NCBI RefSeq assembly: GCF_000801335.2
Contig: NZ_JSEH01000001.1
Span: 1 to 64,000, forward strand
Source of the DNA: Desulfovibrio sp. TomC
GTDB lineage: Bacteria > Desulfobacterota > Desulfovibrionia > Desulfovibrionales > Desulfovibrionaceae
DNA: 64,000 nt
Direction of reading: 5' to 3'
Under the pieces are notes generated by a model. That model ran no database searches. It had not been told where the DNA came from and worked only from the letters and a program-made list of their open reading frames with translations. Position 1 is the stretch's first letter. Every line of letters begins with the position of its first letter. Of this stretch, positions 1 to 8,000 are shown one piece after another. A program made the translations under genes and the position numbers.

Positions 1-64
1 ATGATCCCCCCGGACCCCTCAACGGGAGAAGTTTTTAAGGGGTGCTTGGGGCGGGCTGCTCAGT

Positions 65-301
65 TCAATCGGCTCGCCACAACGTCTGCACCGGGGTAAA
101 GGCCGCATCCAGCTCCGGGCTTATTTCCACAGCCACTTCGCCGTCCTGGCGAGAAATCCGCACATGGCTCTCTCCGTCCAACCCAGCCTCCCGGGCGGCC
201 TCATGCCAGCGGTCCACGTCGGCCGCCACGATGGCCTCGAAATCCGCTTCCGTCTGGAGCGGCGCGATAAAGCTTGAAACCGTCACCCACGCACTGGTCA
301 C
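65..301 (-). CDS. Small uncharacterised protein (78 aa)
   Basis: I do not recognise this protein. It is short and soluble, with no signal peptide or membrane segment. It is acidic (many Asp and Glu), and its middle reads like alternating helix and strand. The start is GTG, supported by an AAGGAG ribosome binding site seven bases upstream on the minus strand, which argues for a real gene. It lies 3' of the DUF488 gene on the same strand with a gap of about 190 bases, so it may have its own promoter. Confidence 0.6.
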   Translation of the reverse strand: MTSAWVTVSSFIAPLQTEADFEAIVAADVDRWHEAAREAGLDGESHVRISRQDGEVAVEISPELDAAFTPVQTLWRAD

Positions 302-490
302 AATACTTCTCCTTGCTGTTTCTTCCAGCCCGGTCTGAGCCGGCGTGGACTCCCAGGCAGGGGGGGCACGCCCGGCAGCCCCAGGACATGTTTATTGGGC
401 TCTGTTAAAGGGCAGGCCCGGCGGCGGCAGAAGCCGGCAACCGCCTGTCGTGTCGTCAGCTTGCTTCTTCGGCAGGTGGTGCAGGACACC

Positions 491-991
491 TCATTGCGGA
501 TTCCTGTCGCCAAGGATGCAGGCCATGGCGAAATCGTTCCAGGCCGGAGTATGGGGCTCAAGCCGGCCGTCGCCCCGGATATGCACCACCCTGGCTCCTC
601 GGGCAAGCAACTCTGGTGCGATGCGCCCGGCCCGGTGGCAGCGTCTGGGGTCTTCCTCGGCGCACAGCAGAACCAGCCGCCAGGCTTGACGCCAGCAGTC
701 CATGACCCGGTCGATACCCCGGGAAAACGAGACGGCGGCGGCAATGGGCTCCCCCCGGCCCAGCCCGCCAAGCTCCCGCCCCAGATACAGGTAGGAAACG
801 CCCCACAACCCGAGGGATGCAGCCAGCGCGTCCTTGGAAAACTGCGGCATATAGCGGGAAACCGGGTGGGAGCGCACGTCGATGACCATATTGACGCCTT
901 GGCGGGCCAGCAGGCTTAAAAACGTGGCCCGTTCATGGCCGCTGTGCCCGATGGTATAGATGGGCGGCCGGGAAAGTGGCCCCGACTGCAT
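491..991 (-). CDS. DUF488 family protein
   Basis: This 166-residue protein matches the DUF488 pattern: an N-terminal TIGHS motif, then DVR and a Pro-x-Phe segment, a Tyr/Gly-rich LGRELGGLG stretch, and LLCAEEDPRRCHR near the C terminus. The family is widespread in bacteria; its function is not established, and its Cys/His motif has led to suggestions of a redox or nucleic-acid role. The reading frame extends further upstream, but the ATG at 991 overlaps the tag stop codon as TGATG, which indicates translational coupling. Co-transcription with a DNA glycosylase hints at a stress or repair link, which is inference. Confidence 0.85.
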   Translation of the reverse strand: MQSGPLSRPPIYTIGHSGHERATFLSLLARQGVNMVIDVRSHPVSRYMPQFSKDALAASLGLWGVSYLYLGRELGGLGRGEPIAAAVSFSRGIDRVMDCWRQAWRLVLLCAEEDPRRCHRAGRIAPELLARGARVVHIRGDGRLEPHTPAWNDFAMACILGDRNPQ

Positions 992-1578
992 CAGGCCTCT
1001 CCGGCCAGCTCCCGGAACCGGAAGCAGTCGCGCAGGTGGTCGTTGACGAGTCCGGCGGCCTGCAGGAAGGCGTACACGATGGTGGGGCCGACAAAGCCGA
1101 AGCCCCGGGCCTTGAGGTCGCGGCTGACGGTTTCGGCCAGCGGCGTGACCGCCGGAACCTGCCCGATGGCGTCCCAGCCGCCGACCACGGGCGTTCCGTC
1201 CACAAAGCGCCACAGATAGGCGTCAAAGGAGCCAAAGGCGTCTTTGACGGCCAGAAAGGCCTGGGCATTTTTGACCGAGGCCGCAACTTTGGCCCGGTTG
1301 CGGATAATGCGGGCGTCAGCGACCAGTTCGGCCATTTTGGCGTCGTCATAGGCGGCCACGCAGGCCGGATCAAAGCCGTCGTAGGCAAGGCGGTAGCCCT
1401 CGCGGCGCTTGAGCACTGTGAGCCACGACAATCCGGCCTGCGCCCCTTCAAGGAGGAGCAGTTCAAAAAGCGCCCGGTCGTCATGGAGCGGTACGCCCCA
1501 TTCCTCATCATGATAGCGCATATAGAGCGGCAACTCGCCGCACCACGGACACCGAGGCTTTTCACTCTCCATGCCCAT
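991..1578 (-). CDS. tag: DNA-3-methyladenine glycosylase I
   Basis: This enzyme excises 3-methyladenine from alkylated DNA to start base-excision repair. The 195 residues align with E. coli Tag over the full length. The zinc-binding set is visible: Cys near residue 10 (RCPWC), His near 23 (YHDEEWG), and His and Cys near the C terminus (VNDHLRDC). The catalytic Glu and stacking Trp lie in LEGAQAGLSW (about residues 44-52). Three in-frame ATGs cluster at 1584, 1578 and 1572; 1578 has the best spacing (six bases) from a GGGGAG ribosome binding site. It is the first gene of a coupled pair with the DUF488 gene. Confidence 0.95.
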   Translation of the reverse strand: MGMESEKPRCPWCGELPLYMRYHDEEWGVPLHDDRALFELLLLEGAQAGLSWLTVLKRREGYRLAYDGFDPACVAAYDDAKMAELVADARIIRNRAKVAASVKNAQAFLAVKDAFGSFDAYLWRFVDGTPVVGGWDAIGQVPAVTPLAETVSRDLKARGFGFVGPTIVYAFLQAAGLVNDHLRDCFRFRELAGEA

Positions 1579-1759
1579 CCCCATCTCCCCCTGTCAGGAG
1601 TATCCGGGAGAGGGTCCCCCCTCCCGGACGTCAAAGTATTGATGGCTCCCGTCAAGCGTGAGCACCCACTGTCAGGGCCTCGGTCCCTTTCCGTCTTTTT
1701 TTGCGTAACTTCCGCCCGTCGACTTGGCAGTGTCCCCGGTTCAATCAGACGAAACTCCA

Positions 1760-1800
1760 GGTGGGTTTCCAAAGGGCACTGCCCTTTGGCCGCCGGAGGC
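1760..1800 (-). repeat. 3'-end hairpin repeat, copy A
   Basis: A perfect nine-base stem (CCAAAGGGC at 1769-1777 with GCCCTTTGG at 1781-1789, loop ACT) is flanked by conserved GTGGG and CCGCCGGAG arms. It begins 24 bases after the ubiD stop. A near copy sits at 4570-4610 in the same orientation relative to its gene. It looks like a dispersed element acting at transcript 3' ends, although no U-run follows the stem. Confidence 0.6.
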
Positions 1801-1823
1801 ATTCTTAACAAATACAATTACAC

Positions 1824-3269
1824 CTACAACCCCAACTCGCCCCACAGAGCGTCGATGCGGGCCTTGGTGGTCTCGTCCATGGCGAGCGAATCCGGCCAGC
1901 CGCGCATGTGGCCTTCCTCCGGCCCCTTCTTGGTGGCGTCGATGCCCATCTTGCCGCCGAAGCAGGGCATGGGCGCGGCATGGTCCAGGGCGTCGAGCGG
2001 TCCGTCCACGATGATGACGTCGCGCCGGGGGTCGACGTTATTGCCGACGCGCCACAGCACCTCGGCCGTGTTTTGCACGTTGACCCCGGCATCCACCACC
2101 ACGATGATCTTGGTGAACATCATCTGGCCCAGGCCCCAGATAGCGTACATGATCTTGCGCGTCTGGCCCGGGTAGCGCTTGTCAATGGAGACAAAACAGA
2201 AGTTGTGGAACACGCCTTCGACCGGCAGGCTCAGGTCCACGATTTCCGGCAACTGCTTTTTGATAAGCGGCAAAAACAGGCGTTCAGTGGCCTTGCCCAT
2301 GTAGGTGTCTTCCATGGGCGGCGGGCCGACCAGGGTGGCCGGATAGACGGCGTCCTTGCGGTGGGTGATGGCGGTCACGTGAAAGACCGGGTAATCGTCG
2401 GCCAGGGAATAATAGCCGGTGTGGTCGCCAAAGGGGCCTTCGCGGCGGCGCTCGCCCGGCTCGACATACCCTTCCAGGACGAACTGGCTGTTAGCCGGCA
2501 CCTGTAAATCCACGGTCTTGCACTGCACCAGCTCCACGGCCTTCTGGCGCAGGAACCCGGCGAACAGAAATTCATCGATGTCGTCGGGCAGCGGGGCGGT
2601 GGCGGCATAGGTGCAGGCCGGGTCAGGGCCGATGGCCACGGCCACGGGCAGGCGTTCGCCACGCTTTTCGGCCAGATAGTAGTGGGCGGCGCTGCCTTTG
2701 TGGCGATGCCAGTGCATGCCGGTGGTGTTTTTATCAAAGACCTGCATCCGGTACATGCCGACGTTGCGTTTGCCGGACTCCGGGTCTTTGGTCACCACCA
2801 CGGGGAAGGTGATAAACGGTCCGGCGTCGCCGGGCCAGGTGGTCAGCACCGGCAGGATGGACAGATCCACGTCGTCGCCGGTCAGGACCACATCCTGGCA
2901 AGGGGCGCTGTCCACTGTTTTGGGAAAAATACCGGCCATCTTGGCCAGTTTCGGCAACAGCTTGAGCTTTTCGATGAGCCCGTGGGGCTTTTCCATCTCC
3001 AGGATGTCGTCGATGCGTTGGCCCAGGGCGTCCAGGTCGGCGCACTCCAGGGCCAGATGGATGCGGTCAAAGGACCCGAAGGCGTTGGTCACTACCGGAA
3101 ACCGCGATCCTTTGGGATTTTCAAAGAAAAGGGCCGGTCCCACGGCCTTGGAGACGCGGTCGGTGACCTCGGCGATCTCCAGATACGGGTCAAGCGTCGG
3201 CTTGATGCGTTTGAGTTCGCCTTTCTTCTCCAGAAGCCGCAAAAATTCCTGCAAATCCTTGTACGCCAT
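1824..3269 (-). CDS. UbiD family decarboxylase, probably in menaquinone synthesis (MqnL-type)
   Basis: The 481-residue protein is full length for UbiD-type prenylated-FMN decarboxylases. It carries the family signature EGPFGDHTGYY and, earlier, the WPGDAGPFITFP region. UbiD enzymes remove an aromatic carboxyl group and depend on a UbiX-made cofactor. Because mqnC of the futalosine pathway lies 3.7 kb away and no ubiquinone genes are visible, I infer the late decarboxylation of 1,4-dihydroxy-6-naphthoate derivatives (MqnL role). The frame continues upstream, but homologues start at MAYKDL, and a GGAG precedes this ATG at 3269. Another aromatic-acid substrate remains possible. Confidence 0.9.
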   Translation of the reverse strand: MAYKDLQEFLRLLEKKGELKRIKPTLDPYLEIAEVTDRVSKAVGPALFFENPKGSRFPVVTNAFGSFDRIHLALECADLDALGQRIDDILEMEKPHGLIEKLKLLPKLAKMAGIFPKTVDSAPCQDVVLTGDDVDLSILPVLTTWPGDAGPFITFPVVVTKDPESGKRNVGMYRMQVFDKNTTGMHWHRHKGSAAHYYLAEKRGERLPVAVAIGPDPACTYAATAPLPDDIDEFLFAGFLRQKAVELVQCKTVDLQVPANSQFVLEGYVEPGERRREGPFGDHTGYYSLADDYPVFHVTAITHRKDAVYPATLVGPPPMEDTYMGKATERLFLPLIKKQLPEIVDLSLPVEGVFHNFCFVSIDKRYPGQTRKIMYAIWGLGQMMFTKIIVVVDAGVNVQNTAEVLWRVGNNVDPRRDVIIVDGPLDALDHAAPMPCFGGKMGIDATKKGPEEGHMRGWPDSLAMDETTKARIDALWGELGL

Positions 3270-3321
3270 GAGGGAACGCTCCGGGTGTGGTCGATCCGGC
3301 CAAGAGCGCCGGTCCCCATAT

Positions 3322-4353
3322 TTATACCCGAAGCCGCAGCCCCGTAAAGGGCCGGGCCGCGCCGGCCAAAATCCTGGCCCAGAATCCCGAGGCCGCCTCG
3401 GCCGGGAGCCCGCCGGCAAAGAGGCAGACCGGGGCCAGCTCCCGTCGGCCAAATCGCACCTGGGCAAGCGTAGCGATAACGGCATCGGCCATGCCTGGAT
3501 TTTCCAGCATGAGGCGATAGCCGGCTTTGGAGCCGTCCAGGGTCAGCACTGCGGCAATGCGCCCGGCGTTTGGCAACCGGCCAAATAGGCGAAGGGACCA
3601 AGTTTTGCTGCCGGTGCGCAGGGTCAGGACTTCAGACTGGCTAAGGCCCGGATACATCCAGGGCGTGTACAGTGGCCGGCCCTGGGTCCGGGGAATGACC
3701 AGTCCGGCGAGGCGGACCAGCTCCCGGACCCGGGCCAGAGCCTGCCCGGCCTCGGCGTCGTTCTGGCAAAAGGCTGTAAAGCGCGTCCGGGCCAGGGTCA
3801 GGTCCAGGACCGGGCCGGAGGCAGGGCCGGCAAGGGGGCCGGCTGACGCGCCGGCAGGTGCGGCGGGAGTTGTCCCGTCAGGGACGCCGGCCGGCTGACA
3901 GGTAAATGCCGCATCAGACACGCCGGCAACCTGTCCGGAAGAAAGGTTGGGAGAAGCCTCGGGTTGAAAGACGAAGAGGGGCGCATCGGCTGGCGGCAAG
4001 CGATGGAGCAGGGCTTCGAATTTTGACCGGGCCTCGGTCAGGGCGGCCAGCAACAACACCGGATCGTCGGCCGCCGACGGCGGCGGGGTGATGTCGCGCA
4101 GGATGAGATCTGGGTCCAGGCCTTCGATGCGAAAGACCAGTTCCCGGCCCGGGACAGGCTCGTGGTCCAAGGCGGCCAGCAGTTTGTGCCCGGCCACCAC
4201 CACCCAAAACAGTCCGCGCGGCCCTGGCGAGACGAGCCGGCCGCGAACGATTTGCCCCACCCGCCGGCCGCGCCGGAAAGCCTGGGGATCGGAGCGGTCC
4301 TTGCCGCCGTCTGAAGGCTGGCCGCTGCCGCCGTATCCGCCTGTGACCCGCAT
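3322..4353 (-). CDS. Uncharacterised protein with FliK-like arrangement
   Basis: This is 343 residues with a Gly-rich start, a beta-rich segment (about residues 35-95), a low-complexity Ala/Pro/Gly linker (about 140-185) and a beta/alpha C-terminal region (about 240-320) rich in alternating hydrophobics. The combination of a Pro/Ala-rich linker with a C-terminal globular domain resembles flagellar hook-length control proteins (FliK), but no diagnostic motif is clear and no flagellar gene is nearby. It ends 52 bases before the ubiD start on the same strand and could be co-transcribed with it. Function unknown. Confidence 0.6.
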   Translation of the reverse strand: MRVTGGYGGSGQPSDGGKDRSDPQAFRRGRRVGQIVRGRLVSPGPRGLFWVVVAGHKLLAALDHEPVPGRELVFRIEGLDPDLILRDITPPPSAADDPVLLLAALTEARSKFEALLHRLPPADAPLFVFQPEASPNLSSGQVAGVSDAAFTCQPAGVPDGTTPAAPAGASAGPLAGPASGPVLDLTLARTRFTAFCQNDAEAGQALARVRELVRLAGLVIPRTQGRPLYTPWMYPGLSQSEVLTLRTGSKTWSLRLFGRLPNAGRIAAVLTLDGSKAGYRLMLENPGMADAVIATLAQVRFGRRELAPVCLFAGGLPAEAASGFWARILAGAARPFTGLRLRV

Positions 4354-4569
4354 AAGGCCTCCCTTGCCGGCGACGACGCTCGCGTTGCATTTGGGACTGC
4401 CGGACAGGGTAAGCCCTGCAGCAGCGAGGGGTATCGTAACGCGGAACGGGCTATTTTAACAATTTAAACAAAAAAGTGGACGGCCACACTCCATGGCTTC
4501 TTCTTGTTTTTTGGCGCTCCTTGCGCTTGTCGCTGCGGTAACGCACCCTGTCAAATCCAACCTCCCATA

Positions 4570-4610
4570 GATGGGATTCCAAAGGGTGTCAGTCTCTTTG
4601 GCCGCCGGAG
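4570..4610 (-). repeat. 3'-end hairpin repeat, copy B
   Basis: This is a second copy of the element at 1760-1800. The arms ATGGG, TTCCAAAGGG and CTTTGGCCGCCGGAG are kept, while the loop side differs. The stem is eight pairs including one G-U (4579-4586 with 4594-4601). It starts 28 bases after the stop codon of the secreted-protein gene at 4639-5094. The rest of the 285-base gap 4354-4638 shows only an AT-rich patch near 4455-4475, which could hold the promoter of the gene ending at 3322. Confidence 0.55.
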
Positions 4611-4638
4611 CATCTTCACGCTATTTTCGCCCTACCAT

Positions 4639-5094
4639 CTACCGGCCGGTCAGCTCGAAATAGTCGGTGAGGTCGATGCCGGGAAAGACGTGGACCACGG
4701 GCGTACAGGTTCCCTGGCGGATGATGTGGAGTTGGCAGGGCACGACGTTGCCTGGAGCGATGCCGTATTTGGCGATGAATTTCGGCCCGGGCGGCATACT
4801 GTTGATCAGGGTCAGGGTAAAAAGCTTGTCGGGCGTATAGAGTGGTTCGCCGACGATGGGGGCATCGGGGGTGAACCGGTAGGTGACGGTCAGGGGCGGA
4901 TAGGGGGTGGGAATGCCTTCGGTCGGCGAGGCCGGCTGCCAGGGGGCCACGGAAATGATGGCGGCGGCGCCGGGAAAGACGTCGTAGCGGCAGGGTCCGC
5001 CGCGCAGCGGGGATTCGGCAGCAATCCCCAAGGTTGGCAACAGGCAGGCGGCCAAGGCGCAGACCAGTATGATGCGGATGGCAATGGAGCACAT
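4639..5094 (-). CDS. Secreted uncharacterised protein (151 aa)
   Basis: A Sec signal peptide is visible: a hydrophobic run at residues 5-23 followed by an alanine cleavage site near GIAAES. The mature part has three Cys residues (GPCRYD, VVPCQLH, GTCTPV), many prolines and no transmembrane segment, so it is probably periplasmic. No family is recognised. It lies 29 bases downstream of the J-domain gene on the same strand and is probably the last gene of that operon. A hairpin repeat follows its stop. Confidence 0.7.
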   Translation of the reverse strand: MCSIAIRIILVCALAACLLPTLGIAAESPLRGGPCRYDVFPGAAAIISVAPWQPASPTEGIPTPYPPLTVTYRFTPDAPIVGEPLYTPDKLFTLTLINSMPPGPKFIAKYGIAPGNVVPCQLHIIRQGTCTPVVHVFPGIDLTDYFELTGR

Positions 5095-5123
5095 GGGGAG
5101 CCTCCTTGGAGTGGTGGTGACGG

Positions 5124-5990
5124 CTATTTGGCCAGGAGGCGCAGGTACAAATCCCCGCGCATGGGGCCGATACGCCGGCCCATGCCTTTGAGCCGGATGG
5201 GGCGTCCCACGACGAAATCCGGGGGCAGGGTCACTTCCACCATGGTAGGTTTGGCGTTGCCCAGGCCATGGCGGATGCCCACGCGGATGCGCGTTCCTGG
5301 GAGCAGGCTGCTGCTTGGCAGGCGGACGGTCTGTTCATCGTCGAGCTGTTTTCTAAAGTAGTCCTTGAGAGATCCAATGAATCCCTTGGACATATCGAGA
5401 GATACAGCTTTATCGCCCCAGCTGAACGAGACGTTGCGCGCCCCTTTGGCCGCCACCTTCTGCTGTCGCTTCGGACCATTTTTCACCTGCCGGTAGATGT
5501 CTTCGAAGACCTGCCGGGCAAAGGGGTCCTTGAGCAGATCCTGGAGCACCTCCTCGCGGCGGAAATAGAACCCGGCGTCGGCATTATCCTTGGAGGCCTT
5601 GTTATAGGCCTGCTTGGCTTTTTGCTGGGTGTGGGCCGCGCCGGGTTCGGGACCCGGAGGAGGTGGCGGCGGGCCGGGGCGGCTGGTCCGGGCCTTGGCC
5701 TGCTCGTCAGGACCCTGGGGCTGCCTGGGGCCGGTGGTCCGGGATTGCTCTCCCTCCGCCGGACCGGGGCCGCGGTCGTCCCGGTCGGCAAGATAATGGC
5801 GCAGGAGGAGATAGGCTTCGTTTAACCGCTGGAACTTGCGTTTGGCGGCGGGATCATCAGGATGCAGGTCCGGGTGGAGCTTGAAGGCGAGCTTACGATA
5901 GGCGGATTTGACGGCCTCAATGCCGTCGCCGGGAGAGACCCCGAGCAGCGAGCGCGCCTGGTCAAGACGCATCGAATCCGGGCCGGCCAT
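5124..5990 (-). CDS. J-domain protein (DnaJ/CbpA-like, no zinc finger)
   Basis: The N-terminal J domain (about residues 8-68) has the HPD tripeptide at 39-41 that stimulates DnaK ATPase. A Gly/Pro-rich, low-complexity stretch follows (about 75-125), then an alpha-helical middle and a beta-rich C-terminal segment ending GDLYLRLLAK, which resembles the DnaJ substrate-binding domain. The CxxCxGxG zinc repeats of DnaJ are absent, so this is a CbpA-type or specialised co-chaperone. It overlaps the upstream cysteine-cluster gene by 29 bases, which implies coupled translation. The client is unknown. Confidence 0.85.
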   Translation of the reverse strand: MAGPDSMRLDQARSLLGVSPGDGIEAVKSAYRKLAFKLHPDLHPDDPAAKRKFQRLNEAYLLLRHYLADRDDRGPGPAEGEQSRTTGPRQPQGPDEQAKARTSRPGPPPPPPGPEPGAAHTQQKAKQAYNKASKDNADAGFYFRREEVLQDLLKDPFARQVFEDIYRQVKNGPKRQQKVAAKGARNVSFSWGDKAVSLDMSKGFIGSLKDYFRKQLDDEQTVRLPSSSLLPGTRIRVGIRHGLGNAKPTMVEVTLPPDFVVGRPIRLKGMGRRIGPMRGDLYLRLLAK

Positions 5991-6462
5991 GCTCCGCTTC
6001 CTCTGGGGTGTCCGGAATACAGTCGATCACCAGGGCCTCGGGCACGTCCTCGCCCCGGGAGCGGCACAATTTATGGGCCATGAGGTAGTCCCGGCCCTGG
6101 CGGGCAAATTCGGCGTGCGAGGCCTGCTGATTGATGCCGGGACAATCTTCGGCTGCCATGGCGTGGCTGTCGGCGTCAATAATATTGCCGCGAAAATACG
6201 GCCAAGCCCGACAGACGTCGGGGCGGGCCTGATGCACCATGCAGCCAGCAGCGTAAAAGATGCAGGAGTCGTCCGTGCCGGTCACCAGTCGATGCCGGCC
6301 GCCGACATGCTCGGTAAAGCGTTCGAGCAGCGCGTTGCGGTCAAGTTTCAGATGGCTGCCCAGGCGTTCGAGATCAAAAGCGGACAGAACAATGCCGCCC
6401 ACTCCTTCACAGCAGTGGCCGCAGCGTTGACAGGTAAAAGCAATGACAGACGGCATTTCCAC
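5962..6462 (-). CDS. YkgJ family cysteine-cluster protein
   Basis: The N terminus carries CQRCGHCC, and a second Cys set follows (AAGCMVH, DVCRAWPY), the layout of the YkgJ/CxxCxxCC family thought to bind a metal or Fe-S cluster. 166 residues. Translation can begin at GTG 6462 or, two codons on, at ATG 6456; GGATAGG lies eight bases before the ATG. It starts just after the CoA-binding gene stops and overlaps the J-domain gene. The family has no established reaction; metal binding is the safe statement. Confidence 0.85.
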   Translation of the reverse strand: MEMPSVIAFTCQRCGHCCEGVGGIVLSAFDLERLGSHLKLDRNALLERFTEHVGGRHRLVTGTDDSCIFYAAGCMVHQARPDVCRAWPYFRGNIIDADSHAMAAEDCPGINQQASHAEFARQGRDYLMAHKLCRSRGEDVPEALVIDCIPDTPEEAEHGRPGFDAS

Positions 6463-6465
6463 ACC

Positions 6466-6879
6466 CTATCCCCAAAGACGACGGTATTCAACCATGATGC
6501 AACGATCTTCCACCACGCAGACTCCGGCCGGGGCCAGGACTTGACGGGCCTCGGGACTGGCAATGCCGGACTGCATCCAAAAGCAGGCCGGCAGTCGGGG
6601 AAGGGCCAGCACTTCAGCGGCATGGGCCGGGCAGCTGGCCGGGGCGCGAAACAGGTTGACGATGTCGATGGGTTCGTCAATATCCGCCAGGGTCTTGCGG
6701 GCGGCAATGCCCCAGACCGTGGTCCGGGCCGGATGCACGGGCAGGACGCGGAAACCGGCGTCGATCATGAAACGGCCAACCATGTCGACCTCGGTGCCGG
6801 GGCGGTCTTTGGCCCCGACCAGGGCAATGGTTTTGCCTGGGACAAGCAGTTCTTTCAGCGTGGCGTCAGCGTAGAGCAT
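6466..6879 (-). CDS. CoA-binding domain protein
   Basis: This small Rossmann-fold protein of 137 residues resembles the CoA-binding domain of succinyl-CoA synthetase alpha (CoA_binding_2 family). The nucleotide-loop region is KTIALVGAKDRPG, followed by VLPVHPA and the typical late segments CFWMQSGI and VVEDRCIMVEY. Such stand-alone proteins bind CoA or acyl-CoA and are sometimes regulatory. It is the first gene of a minus-strand operon with the YkgJ and J-domain genes, and it diverges from mqnC across 77 bases that must hold both promoters. Confidence 0.88.
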   Translation of the reverse strand: MLYADATLKELLVPGKTIALVGAKDRPGTEVDMVGRFMIDAGFRVLPVHPARTTVWGIAARKTLADIDEPIDIVNLFRAPASCPAHAAEVLALPRLPACFWMQSGIASPEARQVLAPAGVCVVEDRCIMVEYRRLWG

Positions 6880-6956
6880 AGTTCCCGGGTGGTTTTCGTT
6901 TGCGGCAAAAAAGTGTATCGCCGTGGCGGCATCCCTGCCTGGAGGTCAATAGCACA

Positions 6957-8000
6957 ATGCCAGATCGCGCCATACGCCGTTTGCGGGTGGATGAGGCCCG
7001 CGCCCTGTGGGAGGTCGAGGACGTTTTTTCCCTGGGGAAAAAGGCCCACGCCGCCCGACTCGCCCTGCATCCCGAACCGGTGGTCACCTATATCGTTGAC
7101 CGCAATATCAATTATACCAATGTCTGCGCCTGCGGCTGTCGGTTCTGCGCCTTTTTCAAGGCCCCGGGACAGCCCGGCGGCTATGTGCTCGCCCCGCAGG
7201 AACTGGCCGCCAAGGTGGCCGAGACCGTGGAGCTCGGCGGTTATCAGATCCTGCTCCAGGGCGGGATGCACCCGGATCTGCATCTCGATTTTTATACCGG
7301 GATGCTCTCGACGCTGCGGGCCGGCTTTCCGGGCGTGGCCGTACACGGGTTTTCCCCGCCGGAGATTGTCTTCCTGGCCAAAATGGAAGGGCTGTCCATA
7401 GCCGAGGTCCTGACCGAACTCAAGGCTTCCGGACTGGCCTCGTTGCCCGGCGGCGGCGCGGAAATTCTGTCCGACCCCATCCGCAGCCATGTCTCGCCCA
7501 ACAAGTGCCCGGCCGACGAGTGGATCGAGGTCATGGCCACGGCCCACGCCTTGGGGCTTCGCAGCACGGCCACCATGGTCATCGGCCTGGGGGAGACCAT
7601 CGAACACCGCCTGGAGCATCTCTCCCGATTGCGCGATCTCCAGGATAAGACCGGGGGATTTACTGCCTTCATTCCCTGGACTTTTCAACCCGGCAATACG
7701 GCGCTTCGCGTGCCCGAGGCCTCGTCCTGGGAGTATCTGCGGATGCTGGCCCTGTCGCGGCTGTTTCTGGACAATATTCCCAATATCCAGGCCTCCTGGG
7801 TCACCCAGGGGCCGATGGTGGGGCAGATGGCGCTTTATTTTGGGGCCAACGACTTCGGCTCGACCATGATCGAAGAAAACGTGGTGGCCGCTGCCGGCGT
7901 GCGTTTTTCCATGGAAGAGGACGAATTGCGTCGGCTGGTGGTCAAAGCCGGATTTGAGCCGGTCCGGCGCAATATGGACTATTCCCGGCGCGAGGCCTGA
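6957..8000 (+). CDS. mqnC: Cyclic dehypoxanthine futalosine synthase (radical SAM)
   Basis: MqnC cyclises dehypoxanthine futalosine in the futalosine route to menaquinone. The 347-residue protein has the radical-SAM cysteines C57-x3-C61-x2-C64 within NVCACGCRFCAFFK, then LLQGGMHPD, the SLPGGGAEIL block, SPNKCPADEW and FIPWTFQPGNT, all typical of MqnC rather than MqnE. The ATG at 6957 has a GGAGGT ribosome binding site ten bases upstream; an earlier in-frame ATG lacks one. Its last 22 bases overlap the 3' end of the convergent EamA gene. The remaining pathway genes are not in the window. Confidence 0.95.
   Translation: MPDRAIRRLRVDEARALWEVEDVFSLGKKAHAARLALHPEPVVTYIVDRNINYTNVCACGCRFCAFFKAPGQPGGYVLAPQELAAKVAETVELGGYQILLQGGMHPDLHLDFYTGMLSTLRAGFPGVAVHGFSPPEIVFLAKMEGLSIAEVLTELKASGLASLPGGGAEILSDPIRSHVSPNKCPADEWIEVMATAHALGLRSTATMVIGLGETIEHRLEHLSRLRDLQDKTGGFTAFIPWTFQPGNTALRVPEASSWEYLRMLALSRLFLDNIPNIQASWVTQGPMVGQMALYFGANDFGSTMIEENVVAAAGVRFSMEEDELRRLVVKAGFEPVRRNMDYSRREA

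Noticed and set aside
1-64. Leading ATG frame at the window edge
   Set aside because: It stops or merges with an antisense frame within a few codons, and the composition is not gene-like.
1730-1760. GGTTCAATC-like stretch resembling a tRNA T-loop
   Set aside because: No matching acceptor, D or anticodon stems could be built around it.
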